Assembly: GCA_025964635.1 (NCBI GenBank) | Contig: JAOPYP010000152.1 | Span: 1-6,189, forward strand | DNA length: 6,189 nt | Origin: Actinomycetes bacterium | GTDB lineage: Bacteria; Actinomycetota; Actinomycetes; Streptosporangiales; Streptosporangiaceae | Direction: 5' to 3' | Shown: positions 5,196 to 6,189 of the stretch, in pieces | How the letters are laid out: each line of letters starts with the position of its first letter | Position numbering within the stretch: the first letter of the stretch is position 1 | Made by a program: the position numbers and the translations under genes | The notes under the pieces: model-generated | Database searches by the model: none | What the model was told of the DNA's origin: nothing | The model's input: only the letters and a program-made list of their open reading frames with translations

Positions 5196-6189
5196 GTGGA
5201 GAACTGGCAGGCGTTTGAGCCGAGCGCGGGCGGTTCCGGCGAGCCATCCGGGGCGTCGATCGCACCGCCTCCCGGCGAGCCATCCGGGGCGTCCATCGCA
5301 CTGCCTCCGACTGGATCAGAGGAACGCGCGCGGACTCTCAGCCTGATCGACTTCCTGGCCGATTATGACGCCCGCCGCAACCCCCCGGTCTACGACCTCA
5401 AGCGGTACGGCCTGTTCCTGCTCCGGGACACCGACGTGCCTGACGCGCCCGGAGTACGGCTCACACCGGGCGAGAACGCCTGGCTGTCCGTGGACTTCCT
5501 GGATCTCCCGCCCCGGCCGGAGGTTCCGGAGAACCTGGCCGCACTCCTCGGCGACACCAGTGCGCTCAGCCCCGGCGTGCGGCCCGAGGTCCCCGGAACG
5601 TCCGGTGGGCTGCTGCCTGATGAATCCGGCGCCGCACCAGATCCGGGGCTCATCGCCGAGGCCGAGCGGTGGATCGCCGGCGTGTGGGAGCCGTTCGCCG
5701 CCCGGTGGGCCGAGGTGACGGCCGCAAAGACGCTGCACCGGGACCTGTTCCGGCAGCGCGAGCGGCTCGCCATGGACCGCGAGTCCGTGGAACTCGTGTG
5801 GGGCTTCGGGCGCCTCCGCTGGAAGCACGATGGCGAACTGATTGATCATCCGCTGCTCTGCATCCCGGTGGAGGTTGAGCAGGATGACGATTCGCAGCGG
5901 ATCCAGGTGCGTCCCGCTGGCGCGCCGGAGGTTGAGGCGCGGTGCCTGGCCGGCCTGACGCTGGCGGACCGGACCCGGTTCATGAGCATCCGTCAGTCGG
6001 TCAACGACGAGGGTGCGGACCTGTGGGACGCGCCGCTGCTCCAGGGCCTGCTGCGGCCCCTGATCCGCGCCATCGACCACGAAGGCACGCTGGCGGGGCA
6101 GGCGCCGCCACCCCCGGAAACGGGGGCGGCGGTGGCGGACGGCAGCTGGGTGCTCTTCATGCGCCGGAAACTGCCGGACTACCTGGGCT
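5196..6189 (+). CDS. Large protein resembling the N terminus of an SF1/AAA-type helicase (cut by window edge)
   Basis: The frame is open from GTG 5196 to the window end (331 codons), so the C terminus is missing. AGGGGAA (5181-5187) precedes the GTG at a suitable distance; an earlier in-frame GTG (5145) lacks a ribosome-binding site. Residues 1-45 are a Gly/Ser/Pro-rich tail holding two 12-residue repeats (15-26 and 27-38). The ordered part begins at TLSLIDFLADYDARRNPPVY (47-66), then GENAWLSVDFLDLPP (92-106), a Trp-rich helix (159-171), a charged helix (177-195), ESVELVWGFGRLRW (196-209) and DHPLLCIPVEVEQD (217-230). From memory, this pattern of ELVWG-G-L-W then HPLL-PVE resembles the region before the helicase domains of large actinobacterial AAA/SF1 proteins. 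No Walker motif lies inside the window, so this is tentative. The gene itself is well supported by its codon use and length. Confidence 0.6.
   Translation, partial: MENWQAFEPSAGGSGEPSGASIAPPPGEPSGASIALPPTGSEERARTLSLIDFLADYDARRNPPVYDLKRYGLFLLRDTDVPDAPGVRLTPGENAWLSVDFLDLPPRPEVPENLAALLGDTSALSPGVRPEVPGTSGGLLPDESGAAPDPGLIAEAERWIAGVWEPFAARWAEVTAAKTLHRDLFRQRERLAMDRESVELVWGFGRLRWKHDGELIDHPLLCIPVEVEQDDDSQRIQVRPAGAPEVEARCLAGLTLADRTRFMSIRQSVNDEGADLWDAPLLQGLLRPLIRAIDHEGTLAGQAPPPPETGAAVADGSWVLFMRRKLPDYLG
5236..5307 (+). repeat. Two tandem copies of a 36-bp unit inside the right-hand gene
   Basis: Copy 1 (5236-5271) and copy 2 (5272-5307) match at 34 of 36 positions. The unit length is a multiple of three, so the frame is kept. 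It encodes GEPSGASIAPPP followed by GEPSGASIALPP, in a flexible N-terminal tail. The near-identity points to a recent duplication, with copy number possibly varying between strains. Confidence 0.9.

Noticed and set aside
5316..6080. A 254-codon minus-strand frame
   Set aside because: It is antisense to the long plus-strand frame that continues to the window end with normal codon use; its translation shows no domain.
1..6189. CRISPR arrays, tRNA/rRNA genes and insertion sequences
   Set aside because: No regularly spaced repeats, cloverleaf-type sequences or transposase-like proteins were seen; the only clear repeat is the two-copy 36-bp unit inside the right-hand gene.

Overview
The window is about two-thirds G+C or more, with coding regions that strongly prefer G or C at the third codon position, several GTG/TTG starts and a mycelial-actinomycete gene set: a DUF5753-type XRE regulator and an OmpA-domain lipoprotein with a Gram-positive-style lipobox. 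The most likely source is Streptomyces or a close relative. The mix of regulator, oxygenase, peptidase and a large helicase-like gene, with long intergenic gaps, looks like accessory rather than core chromosome. No tRNA, rRNA, CRISPR array or transposase was seen.

Layout. Positions 1-964 (minus strand) hold the first 321 codons of a secreted lipoprotein that runs off the left edge just as an OmpA-like domain begins. A 341-base divergent intergenic region (965-1305) separates it from an XRE/DUF5753 regulator (1306-2193, plus). This gap contains two copies of the palindromic core TGGGATTCCCA, one in front of each divergent gene; the copy nearer the regulator extends to an imperfect 27-bp palindrome. 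It also contains a 10-bp hairpin.

After a 189-base gap rich in inverted repeats comes a 246-residue 2-oxoglutarate/Fe(II) dioxygenase (2383-3123). It is followed by a convincing intrinsic terminator (3203-3246). The 572-base gap from 3124 to 3695 also holds a promoter-like sequence overlapped by a perfect 7-4-7 inverted repeat, a doubtful 50-codon ORF and a doubtful antisense ORF. An M20-family metallopeptidase/dipeptidase follows (3696-5060, TTG start). After a 135-base gap comes the first 331 codons of a large protein (5196 to the right edge) that resembles the N-terminal region of actinobacterial SF1/AAA-type helicase proteins. Near its N terminus it carries a 36-bp in-frame tandem duplication.

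How the parts may work together (inference). The XRE regulator probably controls itself and perhaps the lipoprotein through the shared palindrome, and it may sense a ligand through DUF5753. It lacks the small DUF397 partner usually found beside such regulators, and the dioxygenase takes that place. The dioxygenase has a complete HxD...H metal triad and belongs to the type that hydroxylates free amino acids or similar small substrates. The M20 enzyme has all its metal and catalytic residues and would release amino acids from a dipeptide or N-acyl amino acid. A small amino-acid or peptide modification pathway is therefore possible. However, the terminator and separate promoter between the two enzyme genes mean they are probably not one operon.
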